From the NCBI RefSeq assembly GCF_030542105.1, contig NZ_JAUOFB010000006.1, positions 1-64,000 on the forward strand: 64,000 bases of DNA, read 5' to 3'. The stretch is from Hymenobacter sp. BT730 (GTDB taxonomy: Bacteria; Bacteroidota; Bacteroidia; Cytophagales; Hymenobacteraceae). The notes under the pieces are model-generated. The model searched no databases. It saw only the letters and a list, made by a program, of their open reading frames with translations, and was not told where the DNA came from. The translations under genes were made by a program, and so were the position numbers. Each line of letters begins with the position of its first letter. Position 1 is the first letter of the stretch. Shown in pieces: positions 35,159 to 43,311 of the stretch.

Positions 35159-35686
35159 ATGAGTGACCTTGCTGCCTACCAGGATTACGCCGTAAAAGCG
35201 CCCGACCCCAACCCCGAGAATACCCGCCAAGTCCTAACACAACTGGGGGCACATTTTGCCGGCATTGATCAGCAGCGCGACACGTATTTTGCTGAAGCGC
35301 GTGGCAAATTAAAGCTCAGGGAAGGCACCATCGAACACCTGCTGATTCATTATGAACGGCTGCCCGATGCACAGGGCGCCCAACGTACCCGCACGTATCA
35401 TTACGAGGCAAGTCCCAGCCCGGAGGCGGTAGCGGCCTTGTTCGCCAGCCGTGCTGTACTGGGCGTTGTAGAGAAGGTGCGGCGTATCTACTTCCTCAGC
35501 AACGTCAAATTTCATCAGGACACGCTCCCCAATGGCGGGCAGTTCATTGAAGTAGAAGCCATGGATAAGTATGGGCAGTTGGCTCCGGAGCAGCTGCGGC
35601 AGCAATGCTTGGCTTACCTAACCTTGTTTGGCATAGAGCCAGACCAGATCCTGCCGGCCGGCTATGGCCCCCAGGCGGCACCGTAG
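35159..35686 (+). CDS. CYTH domain protein (class IV adenylate cyclase/thiamine triphosphatase-like)
   Basis: A 175-residue triphosphate tunnel enzyme. Visible: QQRDTYFAEARGKLKLREGT (Lys/Arg lining the tunnel), LLIHYERLPDAQGAQRTRTY, VVEKVRRIYFLSNVKFHQDT, and the acidic metal site QFIEVEAMDKYG. The canonical ExExK start is replaced by AVKAPDPNPE, and the first acidic pair is not clearly seen, so activity as a cyclase or triphosphatase is uncertain. Bacteroidota members of this shape are annotated as class IV cyclases without tests. It follows the NTF2-like gene. Confidence 0.75.
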   Translation: MSDLAAYQDYAVKAPDPNPENTRQVLTQLGAHFAGIDQQRDTYFAEARGKLKLREGTIEHLLIHYERLPDAQGAQRTRTYHYEASPSPEAVAALFASRAVLGVVEKVRRIYFLSNVKFHQDTLPNGGQFIEVEAMDKYGQLAPEQLRQQCLAYLTLFGIEPDQILPAGYGPQAAP

Positions 35687-35716
35687 TCCCATATCCAGAC
35701 TGGTCAGTAGAGGTTG

Positions 35717-36244
35717 CTAGCCCGGCGCATCATAGGTAATAGCTACCACCTCTACTTCTTCTTCCTTCGGCCCCAGGCGCAGGGCAACGGTTTGCCCAAG
35801 CCGGGCGCCTATGACTGCCCGCGCAATAGGGGCTACAAAGGCTACTTTGCCTTCGGCAATGGACGCTTCGTCTACGCCTACAATGGTAAAATGGCGCTCT
35901 GCTCCAGGTTTGCCGCCGCTGCGCGTGCGCAGGGTGATGGTAGCGCCAAACCGTACTTCGTTGGTGGGCTGGGTACGCGAATCTACCACTTTGGCGCTGC
36001 CAATCCGCTCCTGCAGGGCTCCCAGGCGGCCATTGAGCACGGTAAGGCGGCGGGTGCGGTCGGCTTCATTCTCGCGGTTGGCCTCGGCCTGGGCACGCTC
36101 AGCCTCCAGCGCCAGTAGCTCAGCGCGAAGCTGCTCGAGGCCTTGCGGCGTTACATAATTGGGCGTACCCGGTGGCAGTGCCGCCCGCGGCGGAATAATG
36201 GGCGCCTCCAGGGAATCATCTTCTTTGGTAAATGCACGGCTCAT
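35717..36244 (-). CDS. GreA/GreB family transcription factor
   Basis: A 175-residue protein with the two Gre parts: an N-terminal antiparallel coiled coil (GLEQLRAELLALEAERAQAE to LGALQERIGSAKVV) and a C-terminal FKBP-like domain (VRFGATITLRTRSGGKPGAE, FTIVGVDEASIAEGKVAFVA, PIARAVIGARLGQTVALRLG). Gre proteins rescue backtracked RNA polymerase. The coiled-coil tip reads NRENEADRTRRL, with an acidic patch (E, E, D) where GreA has its conserved acidic residues. I start at ATG 36244 (MSRAFTKEDDSLEAP), a GreB-like beginning. It converges on the CYTH gene, about 30 bases apart. Confidence 0.85.
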   Translation of the reverse strand: MSRAFTKEDDSLEAPIIPPRAALPPGTPNYVTPQGLEQLRAELLALEAERAQAEANRENEADRTRRLTVLNGRLGALQERIGSAKVVDSRTQPTNEVRFGATITLRTRSGGKPGAERHFTIVGVDEASIAEGKVAFVAPIARAVIGARLGQTVALRLGPKEEEVEVVAITYDAPG

Positions 36245-36383
36245 GCTTCCTGCTAACGCAGCCTGGGGTACCAGGTTACTGCTACATCTGCTACGGGTTA
36301 GCCCACAAAAGGCCATACCAAACCCTGACCGAGCAGCTGTGCTCGGCTAGGACTTGATGTAGTTAGGAAAAGCAATTGCCAGC

Positions 36384-36521
36384 CTATTTACCCGGAATAA
36401 CGCCCAGCAAGTGTAGCACCCAGCCAAGCAGGTAGAAGCTAGGAATCAGCAGCATGTACACCCACCAAGGAATGTGACTCATTCGCTCACGGAGGCCAAT
36501 TCTTCTTCTCGTAATTGCCAT
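36384..36521 (-). CDS. 45-residue single-helix membrane peptide
   Basis: A very short gene. The N-terminus is basic (MAITRRRIGLRERMSH), followed by one membrane helix rich in aromatics (IPWWVYMLLIPSFYLLGWVL) and the tail HLLGVIPGK. The positive-inside rule places the N-terminus in the cytoplasm. It lies upstream of and on the same strand as the Gre gene, separated by 139 bases, so it probably has its own transcript. No family recognised; the clean charge and hydrophobicity pattern is the main argument that it is real. Confidence 0.5.
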   Translation of the reverse strand: MAITRRRIGLRERMSHIPWWVYMLLIPSFYLLGWVLHLLGVIPGK

Positions 36522-36802
36522 AGCAGTATCCAACGTTACTGTGTTGTCACCTCAATATAAGCAACTTACGTCATATTTTATCCGCATATTTTTCAATTCA
36601 GCAGGGCTTTTTACCTGGCGGAGCTTTTCTTTCCTGGACGAGGAAAATGGCGCTGGATCAGGGGTAGTGTAGTTGCTATGCAACGGGGCTATATGGGGTT
36701 TAAATGCGCAAAGCCTGTATTACTATTCAACCTGCCGGCCAAATCTGCGTAAGTCGTAGCACGTTTTTGTTATTGTTTTTACCCATTTATTACCTCTTAA
36801 CC

Positions 36803-37591
36803 ATGAATCAACCACAGCAACCTAATCAGGGCGGCAACACTGGCTCTGCCAATTCGCAAGCAAACAATACAGGCAGCCGTACCTCCACCAGCACTAACAC
36901 AAGCGGAGCTGATGATAACTCTTTGCTGGGTCAGGCTAGTCAGTGGCTCGGCCAGGGAAATGTGTCAGATTTAATCGGACGTTTGCCGGAATCGGTACAG
37001 GGCTTGGGCACCAAAGCCGTAAGCCGCTTCAACCAATTAACGACCACACAGAAACTGGTAGGCGGCGCCCTGCTGGTACTGGGCGTGAGCTACCTCACCC
37101 GTAGCGGCTCTAAATCATCTAATGGCGCTAAGAGCGCGGCTTATGATTACGATTCCTCGGATACGGCTGACACCTTGCACGAACTACTTTTATTTGTAAA
37201 CGACCGGATAGAAGGCTACCAGCGGGCCGTGAAAGAAAGCCAGGATCCACAGCGGACTGGCTACTATAAGCAGTTGGTAAGTCAAAGCCAGCGTTTTGCC
37301 AACGAGCTGAACGATTACCTGCGTCGCCACGGCGACGACCGGGAAACCAGCACCACGATGAAAGGCAAGCTCTACCGGGGCTGGATGGATACAAAAGCGG
37401 CCCTGACCGGCTTCGACGAAGACGCCATTCTGGGCTCTAACATCTACGGCGAAGAGTGGGCTATCAAAGCCTACAAAGACGCCTTGGATAGCGGCTCACT
37501 TTCCGGCAGCCTCCGGCAGGCTGTGGAGCGCCAGTATGCGCAGTCGCAGAAAACGTATCAGGAGCTAAAGCGCATGGAAGGCAAGAAGTAA
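36803..37591 (+). CDS. PA2169-type four-helix-bundle protein, copy 2
   Basis: A 262-residue paralogue of the protein at 16523-17233. An Asn/Gln/Thr/Ser-rich disordered start (MNQPQQPNQGGNTGSANSQA) leads to an amphipathic part (LLGQASQWLGQGNVSDLIGR), a hydrophobic anchor (QKLVGGALLVLGVSYLTRSG) and the helical domain (ELLLFVNDRIEGYQRAVKES, SNIYGEEWAIKAYKDALDSG). Long stretches such as TSTTMKGKLYRGWMD are identical to copy 1. The upstream in-frame region from 36704 contains a T-rich stretch and is not included. It ends in a perfect bidirectional terminator shared with the trehalase gene. Confidence 0.8.
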   Translation: MNQPQQPNQGGNTGSANSQANNTGSRTSTSTNTSGADDNSLLGQASQWLGQGNVSDLIGRLPESVQGLGTKAVSRFNQLTTTQKLVGGALLVLGVSYLTRSGSKSSNGAKSAAYDYDSSDTADTLHELLLFVNDRIEGYQRAVKESQDPQRTGYYKQLVSQSQRFANELNDYLRRHGDDRETSTTMKGKLYRGWMDTKAALTGFDEDAILGSNIYGEEWAIKAYKDALDSGSLSGSLRQAVERQYAQSQKTYQELKRMEGKK

Positions 37592-37612
37592 GCAGCCTTT
37601 TCACGCATTATC

Positions 37613-37660
37613 AAAAGCCATTAGGGGCCGCACGAATTCGTGCGGCCCCTAATGGCTTTT
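37613..37660. terminator. Perfect 48-bp palindrome, bidirectional terminator
   Basis: 24-bp arms with no loop, centred on GAATTC, with A and T runs at the ends. It lies between convergent genes, 21 bases after one stop and 26 before the other. Confidence 0.88.
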
Positions 37661-37686
37661 TTGCTTTCCCATATAGATCTGGCAGG

Positions 37687-39294
37687 CTATTTTCCGGTTT
37701 CGGTGCCTTCCAGCTTATAGCGGTTCATGAGTTTGAGCAGCACGCCGTTGGTCCAGCCAAAGCCGTCCTGCAACGGGTACTCGCCGCCGCCGGCTTTCAG
37801 TTGGGTATCCAGTACGTTGTACTTCTCCATCAGCTTGCCGGTTTGCTGGAATACGCTGGCGTTTAGATGCACCCAGCGGGTAGCAATAGTGCGCGCCAGC
37901 GCTGACTGATGGTAGCGCTCCAGCCCATCAATAGCCAGCCATTGCAGCGGGGCCCAGGCATTGGGCGCATCCCACTGCTGGCCACTTTGGTTTAGTGTGG
38001 TTACCAGGCCGCCATCTTTCAGAAACTTATCCTTCAATACATCCGCTACTTTTTTCGCCTGACTGGATGAGGCCAGCCCAAATGCCAGCGGATAGACGCC
38101 TGCCAGCGTTGGCACCATGGAACGCTGCTTCAGTCGAAGGTTATAGTCCTGAAACCAGCCAGCATTCTTATCCCAGCAGTATGCCAGTATGGCTTTTTTT
38201 CGTTGCTTGGCTTTGTTGTGAAAGGTCTTTGCCTGCGCAGCGTTTCCCTGCAGTTGATAGGTTCGGGCCAACGTGGATTCCAGGTAATACAGCAAGCAGT
38301 TTAAATCAACTGGGACAATATCCAGGGTTTGAATGGAGCCCAGTTGGCCATCGGGGCCAAACCAACGGGTGCTGAAATCCCAGCCAGAAGCGGCAGCAGC
38401 GCGCACGTTCTGGTAAAATGCATCGGGCGTTTGCTTGCTTTGTTTGGCGGCCGCTACGTCTTCGGCGTAGGACTCTTCCCGGGGCTGCTGGCTGCTGTCC
38501 CAGTAGCGGTTGAGCACCTCGCCATTGGGCATTTTTACTACCATGCGGTGCATGGTGCCGGGCTGCTGGAGGGAGTCGGTGCCGCCCATCCAGAAGGCAT
38601 ATTCCCGCAGCAGTTGGGGCTGGTAGCGCACCAGCGTAGCCTCTCCTTCTTCTTCGGCCAGCAGGTTCACCATCAGGGCAAAAAATGGCGGCTGCGAGCG
38701 GGTGAGGTAGTAGGTGCGGTTGCCGTTGGGAATGAAGCCATACTGGTCAATCAGGTAGGCAAAGTTGTCCACCATGTCCCGAATAACCGGGGTGCGGTGG
38801 CTTTGCTGCAAACCCAGCATGGTAAAGTAAGAATCCCAATAATACACCTCCCGAAACCGCCCGCCGGGTACGATATAAGGCCGCGGCAATGGTAGCAAGG
38901 AAGAGAACTGGGTTCCGGTATCCGGCTGCCGTTGCAGCACCGTCCAAAGCGTATCAATGTGGTGACGAATGCCGGCCGAAACCTGACTCTGATAGTGCCC
39001 GCCTACTTCGCCGGGGGCTATAAAATGCATGGCGACAAAAGCCTTCAGATCGAAACCCGGCTGGTCTTTTTGCTGCTGGTAGGCACGCAGTATGGCTTCC
39101 GGTTGCTCCCGGCCCACGGCATCCACGAAGGTTTTATTATCGGGAAACACGTGGGCCAGCTGCACGGCCTCAAACAGGCCGGGATATAGCTGCCGGGGCG
39201 AAGCTGTCTGGGCCTGCCCGCGTACACTCAGCAGCAGGCAGCCCAGCAGCAACAGCCGGTTGATAGAATAAGGAAGGCAGAGAGTCCTGCGCAT
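37687..39294 (-). CDS. treA: Trehalase (GH37)
   Basis: Hydrolyses trehalose to two glucoses. The 535 residues include a signal peptide (INRLLLLGCLLLSVRGQAQ), so it acts in the periplasm like E. coli TreA. Family signatures are complete: PGGRFREVYYWDSY (143-156) and QWDAPNAWAP (440-449). Catalytic acids are D306 (ASGWDFSTRW) and E505 (GGGEYPLQDGFGW), equal to E. coli D312 and E496. It starts 21 bases after the alpha-amylase gene on the same strand, so the two are almost certainly one operon for external alpha-glucan and trehalose use. Confidence 0.95.
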   Translation of the reverse strand: MRRTLCLPYSINRLLLLGCLLLSVRGQAQTASPRQLYPGLFEAVQLAHVFPDNKTFVDAVGREQPEAILRAYQQQKDQPGFDLKAFVAMHFIAPGEVGGHYQSQVSAGIRHHIDTLWTVLQRQPDTGTQFSSLLPLPRPYIVPGGRFREVYYWDSYFTMLGLQQSHRTPVIRDMVDNFAYLIDQYGFIPNGNRTYYLTRSQPPFFALMVNLLAEEEGEATLVRYQPQLLREYAFWMGGTDSLQQPGTMHRMVVKMPNGEVLNRYWDSSQQPREESYAEDVAAAKQSKQTPDAFYQNVRAAAASGWDFSTRWFGPDGQLGSIQTLDIVPVDLNCLLYYLESTLARTYQLQGNAAQAKTFHNKAKQRKKAILAYCWDKNAGWFQDYNLRLKQRSMVPTLAGVYPLAFGLASSSQAKKVADVLKDKFLKDGGLVTTLNQSGQQWDAPNAWAPLQWLAIDGLERYHQSALARTIATRWVHLNASVFQQTGKLMEKYNVLDTQLKAGGGEYPLQDGFGWTNGVLLKLMNRYKLEGTETGK

Positions 39295-39315
39295 GCGTTA
39301 ACCTTTGAGGATGTC

Positions 39316-41184
39316 CTACTTCTGCAGTTCCAGCACCAGGGCGGTTTTGGCCGGCAGTTGCAGGGTGGAAATGTCGTTAATGGTTTCGTTGGTCAGTACG
39401 TTGCGGGCTTTGGTGAAGCCTTTGGTGCGCTCCACAAAGCGGGCCGTGGGTAGCACTGCTACTTTATCGGTGGGGTTGGTAGCTACCATCACAGTACCAC
39501 TGTCATTGTAGCGGAAGTACACGTAGAGGTTGTCCTGCGGCAGGTACTGCATGAGTTTGCCCGAGTGCAGCGCAGGGTGCGTTTTGCGGTAGGTGGCCAG
39601 GGTGCGCACAAACTGGAAGGCCGCATTTTCCTGAGCCGTGCGACCGGCCGCCGTGAACTTGTCTTCCTTGTCGCCGGGCCAGCCGCCGGGGAAGTCCTTG
39701 CGCACTTCGGCATCGGTGGGGTTCTTGAAGTTCTTCATCAGGATTTCCGTGCCGTAGTACATGCTGGGAATTCCACGGGTGGTAAGCAGCCACGTAAGGC
39801 CCATTTTGTACTTGTCGAAATCCTCGCCGATAACCGACAGGTACCGGTCGTGGTCGTGGTTATCCAGGAACGTGACCAGCTTGGTGGGGTCCTGGTACAC
39901 GGCATCCTGGGCCAGGGCCTCATACATACGCTGGGCGTTGCCCTCGTGCTTCAGCCCTTCTACCATGGCGCCTTCCAGCACGAAATCCAGTCCACCGGGC
40001 TGGTTGGATTTGAAGGGGAAGTTGATGTTGTTTTTCACGTAGTACGACTGGTCCACCACGTTATTCACCGACGACTCGCCGAAGATGTGGATGCGCGGAT
40101 ACTCCGTGAGCAGGGCCGCGTTGCAGCGGTTCATAAACGGCTGGTCGTTGTACATGTAGGTATCAATGCGCCAGGCATCTACCCCAAAGTTCTCCACCGA
40201 CCAGATGGCGTGCTGAATCAGGTAGTTGGCCACATATGGGTTGCCCTGATTCAGATCGGGCAGGAAGGGTACAAACCAGCCATCCAGCGTCACCTTGCGG
40301 TCTATCTGGGAGGCGTGCGGGTCCGTGATGGGCTGCTGGCGGTAGGACGTGTTGGTGTAGGTGGGCCACTGGTGCAGCCAACTTTTCATGGGCAAATCCT
40401 GCAGAATCCAGTGGGTGTTGCCTACGTGGTTGTATACGGCATCCTGCACTACTTTCAGGCCGGCCGCGTGGGCCTTTTGCACAAAGGATTTGTACGCCTC
40501 ATTGCCCCCAAAGCGCCGGTCAATGTTGTACTGGTCCGTGAAGCCGTAGCCGTGGTAGGAGGCGCGCATGGTGCCGCCCTCGTTGGTGAGCGGCTGGTTG
40601 TTCTCGATAACGGGCGTAAACCAGATGGCCGTAATGCCGAGGTCTTTTAAATAAGGAATGCGCTGGGCGGCGCCCTGCAGGTCGCCGCCGTGGCGGAAGA
40701 AGGGGTTATTCCGGTCGTGGTTGGGGTCGCGCAGGTCGGCGAATTTATCGTTGCTCGGGTCGCCGTTGGCAAACCGGTCGGGCATGGCCAGGTAGATGAA
40801 ATCGGCCTGCGTGACACCCTGCCCTTTGGGGGAATTATCGCGCGCTTTCAGCTCCCAGGTTTTGGTGACGGTCTGGCTGCCTTTTTTGCCCACAATCCGC
40901 ACGGTGCCGGGCTTGGCCGAGGCCGCAATGGTCAGGTCCAGGAAAGCGTAGTTAGGGTTCTCGACGGTGTTGGTTTTCACCAGCTTCACGCCAGGGTAAG
41001 CAATAGTGTAAGTAAGCGTGCCGGCGTTGGGACCATACACCAGCAACTGCAGATTGGGCCGCTTCATGCCTACCCACCAATTGGTAGGGTTGATGCGCTG
41101 AATGGCCGGGGTTTGGGCCAGGGCTATTTCCGGAAGTACCAGCACTAGTAGGGCCAGCAGCAGACGTAGAAAAGCTTTTATCAT
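39316..41184 (-). CDS. Exported GH13 alpha-amylase/cyclomaltodextrinase-like enzyme
   Basis: A 622-residue periplasmic enzyme acting on alpha-1,4-glucans. Signal peptide 1-24 ends EIALAQ. Residues 25-115 are an N-terminal immunoglobulin-like domain of cyclomaltodextrinase type (INPTNWWVGMKRPNLQLLVY). The barrel spans 120-530 and the C-terminal beta domain the rest. GH13 regions: DAVYNH (248-253), GVDAWRID with nucleophile D341, FGES with acid E370, FLDNHD with D444. The pattern resembles SusA/neopullulanase of Bacteroides. ATG 41184 is used rather than 41259 because it begins the signal peptide. It is the first gene of an operon with trehalase. No SusCD pair is present in the window. Confidence 0.92.
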   Translation of the reverse strand: MIKAFLRLLLALLVLVLPEIALAQTPAIQRINPTNWWVGMKRPNLQLLVYGPNAGTLTYTIAYPGVKLVKTNTVENPNYAFLDLTIAASAKPGTVRIVGKKGSQTVTKTWELKARDNSPKGQGVTQADFIYLAMPDRFANGDPSNDKFADLRDPNHDRNNPFFRHGGDLQGAAQRIPYLKDLGITAIWFTPVIENNQPLTNEGGTMRASYHGYGFTDQYNIDRRFGGNEAYKSFVQKAHAAGLKVVQDAVYNHVGNTHWILQDLPMKSWLHQWPTYTNTSYRQQPITDPHASQIDRKVTLDGWFVPFLPDLNQGNPYVANYLIQHAIWSVENFGVDAWRIDTYMYNDQPFMNRCNAALLTEYPRIHIFGESSVNNVVDQSYYVKNNINFPFKSNQPGGLDFVLEGAMVEGLKHEGNAQRMYEALAQDAVYQDPTKLVTFLDNHDHDRYLSVIGEDFDKYKMGLTWLLTTRGIPSMYYGTEILMKNFKNPTDAEVRKDFPGGWPGDKEDKFTAAGRTAQENAAFQFVRTLATYRKTHPALHSGKLMQYLPQDNLYVYFRYNDSGTVMVATNPTDKVAVLPTARFVERTKGFTKARNVLTNETINDISTLQLPAKTALVLELQK

Positions 41185-41304
41185 CTTGCTTATGGGAGAA
41201 ATTGAAGTGTAAGAGGAAGTAGCTGTAGAAGGTGGAAAAGTAGCGTTTATTACCACCACTTTCCCACCCTTTCAGGAAATCGAAAATAAGAGGCCTTAAC
41301 AGAG

Positions 41305-42033
41305 CTAATCCAGCAGTTGCTGCATCTGGCGGGCATTACCTACCGCTGCGCCACCCATGCCATTATTGAAATAGAGGTACACCTGCTTTACCTGTTTGGC
41401 GGCCTGTATTTCGTGCGCAATGCGCTGCAGAAAAACCTCATCATAGGGCGTTTTGTAGAGCTCCGGCACGCCGTGAAAACGGTAGTACAACACGTCTGTG
41501 TTGGCCACTACTTCGTCGGGCAGGGGCATGGGGTGGCTCTGGCCCACAAAGGCAATGCGGTGGCGGGCCAGTTCGCGGTACACCTCCCCTTCCCACCAGC
41601 TTAGGTGCCGAAATTCTACTACGTTGGTAAAGGCAGGATCCAGGCAATGCAGCAGGCGGGCCATCAGCTCCTCAGTATACGCGGCTTTGGGCGGGAGCTG
41701 GAAAAGTACGGGACCCAGCTTGTCGCGCAGGCCTTCCTGAATGGTGCCGTAGAAATCCTGCAGCACTGGCTCGGCCTCGGCATTAAACTTTTTGTAGTGC
41801 GTTACCAGGCGCGGGGCTTTCACAGCGAACTGAAAACCGGGCGGGCTCTGGTCGTAGAGCTTTTCCAGAAAGCCCAGCTCCGGCATTTTGTAGAACGTCA
41901 CATTCAGCTCCACGGTGTTAAACTGCGTGCAGTAGTACTCAAACCACTTGCGCGGCGGCACTTCCGGCGGGTAGAAAACACCTTTCCAGTCGCGGTACGA
42001 AAAGCCGGAGCAGCCAATATGGTAAGCGGGCAT
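41305..42033 (-). CDS. DUF72 (YecE-like) protein, copy 1
   Basis: A 242-residue TIM-barrel-like protein of the DUF72/YecE family, function unknown. It starts YHIGCSGFSYRDWKGVFYPP and contains TVELNVTFYKMP, FAVKAPRLVTHYKKF, GPVLFQLPPKAAY, EFRHLSWW and VYLYFNNGMGGAAVGNA, all typical family blocks. Copy 2 at 47196 is of similar length with the same blocks. It is upstream of the amylase gene on the same strand, 120 bases away, so it may be separate. Confidence 0.85.
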   Translation of the reverse strand: MPAYHIGCSGFSYRDWKGVFYPPEVPPRKWFEYYCTQFNTVELNVTFYKMPELGFLEKLYDQSPPGFQFAVKAPRLVTHYKKFNAEAEPVLQDFYGTIQEGLRDKLGPVLFQLPPKAAYTEELMARLLHCLDPAFTNVVEFRHLSWWEGEVYRELARHRIAFVGQSHPMPLPDEVVANTDVLYYRFHGVPELYKTPYDEVFLQRIAHEIQAAKQVKQVYLYFNNGMGGAAVGNARQMQQLLD

Positions 42034-42176
42034 CAGAGAGGACCATTGGTGGGAGCGTCCTTCTACGCGGTTTTTGGTAGGAGTTGTGATATTATCCAGA
42101 TAGATAATGTGCCGTTGGCCATCCGGCAGCCTGCCTTTTCACCGAAATTGCAGGCTCCTTAACGATAAATTCAACC

Positions 42177-42578
42177 ATGAAACTTATAGATAAAATTGCC
42201 TGGCTGCACCTGCACGAAGGCAGGCTGCTGAGCACCCGCAGCCGGGGCAAAGACCGGTACTACATTCCCGGCGGCAAGCGCGAAGCCGGCGAAACCGATA
42301 CGCAAACTCTATTGCGCGAAATTCAGGAAGAGCTGACCGTCCAGCTGGACACGGCTGGTATAGTGTACCAAGGCACTTTTGAAGCGCCCGCGCACGGCCA
42401 CCCCGATGGTATCCGGGTGCAGATGACCTGCTACAGTGCCCCTTATACCGGAGAGCTGCAACCCGCCGCCGAAATAGAGGAAATAGTGTGGCTCACGTAC
42501 CGGCACCGGCCGTTGGTATCGGCTGTAGACCAGCTTATTTTTGATTGGCTGCGAGAGCGGCAGCTGCTGGCTGATTAG
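42177..42578 (+). CDS. Nudix hydrolase
   Basis: A 133-residue hydrolase of nucleoside diphosphates linked to another group. The Nudix box GGKREAGETDTQTLLREIQEEL begins at residue 38 and carries the expected G-x5-E-x7-R-E-x2-E-E residues. The rest (YRHRPLVSAVDQLIFDWLRE) is a short C-terminal helix. Length is near the family minimum. The substrate cannot be predicted. The next gene starts 87 bases downstream on the same strand. Confidence 0.9.
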   Translation: MKLIDKIAWLHLHEGRLLSTRSRGKDRYYIPGGKREAGETDTQTLLREIQEELTVQLDTAGIVYQGTFEAPAHGHPDGIRVQMTCYSAPYTGELQPAAEIEEIVWLTYRHRPLVSAVDQLIFDWLRERQLLAD

Positions 42579-42665
42579 TGCGGGAGTGTGCGGGAGAAAC
42601 CTCCAGGCACCCAATGTAGTAAGCAACGGAAAACCTTATGCCCTTTATCCTCTACTCCTGCCGCC

Positions 42666-43247
42666 ATGAACACCGTGCATACTTTTTCTGCTGAAACCGA
42701 AGAAGCCCTGTGGCAGCAGGTATCTGCTGATATTAAGCGGGAAGAAGGATTATTAGAATACAACGCGGAGCTGATTCAGAACGGCTACCACATTGAGCTG
42801 GATATAGACATTGACTTAGGCGGCGGCTTTGAGGGTGGCTATGAAACTACCAAGTTTACGGCCCGGGTGCCTAACCACACCTCCCTGCGCTTTGCCCTGC
42901 ACGAGCAGGACTGGGTGCATGAAATAGGCAAGTTTCTAGGCCTGACCGATGTAGAGCTGGGCGACCCGGAGCTGGACGCCGCCTTCATCATCACTACCAA
43001 CGATACGGACGCCCTGCGCCGCCTGCTGCTCTCGGAACCGGCAGTGCGTCAGATGCTGCTGCGCTACCAGGAATTCCGCCTCACGCTGGCTCCTGCCTCG
43101 CACGATGCCGACGCTGAAGTGTACCTGACGTTTTCCAAGGATGCTGCCCTGGTAGAGCCCGAGCAGCTACGGGAAGTGTACCATATGCTGTATACCCTGC
43201 TGCGACAACTCTCTCCTTTACCGACTAGTAACGGGCTGAGTAGCTAG
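42666..43247 (+). CDS. Hypothetical protein, DUF3137-like core
   Basis: A 193-residue soluble protein. The centre (VELGDPELDAAFIITTND followed by DALRRLL) resembles the DUF3137 motif in which a D-P-E-F block precedes a nucleotide-like strand, but this match is weak. The N-terminus (EYNAELIQNGYHIELDIDID, then GGYETTKFTARVP) is beta-rich, and the C-terminus (LREVYHMLYTLLRQLSPL) helical. I start at ATG 42666; the upstream frame to 42588 lacks protein-like composition. No partner identified. Confidence 0.55.
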   Translation: MNTVHTFSAETEEALWQQVSADIKREEGLLEYNAELIQNGYHIELDIDIDLGGGFEGGYETTKFTARVPNHTSLRFALHEQDWVHEIGKFLGLTDVELGDPELDAAFIITTNDTDALRRLLLSEPAVRQMLLRYQEFRLTLAPASHDADAEVYLTFSKDAALVEPEQLREVYHMLYTLLRQLSPLPTSNGLSS

Positions 43248-43311
43248 TCCAGTCAATCAACGCCTGCCTCATCTGCTAATGACCAAGGCACTAAGTGGCG
43301 CCCGCCAAAAT

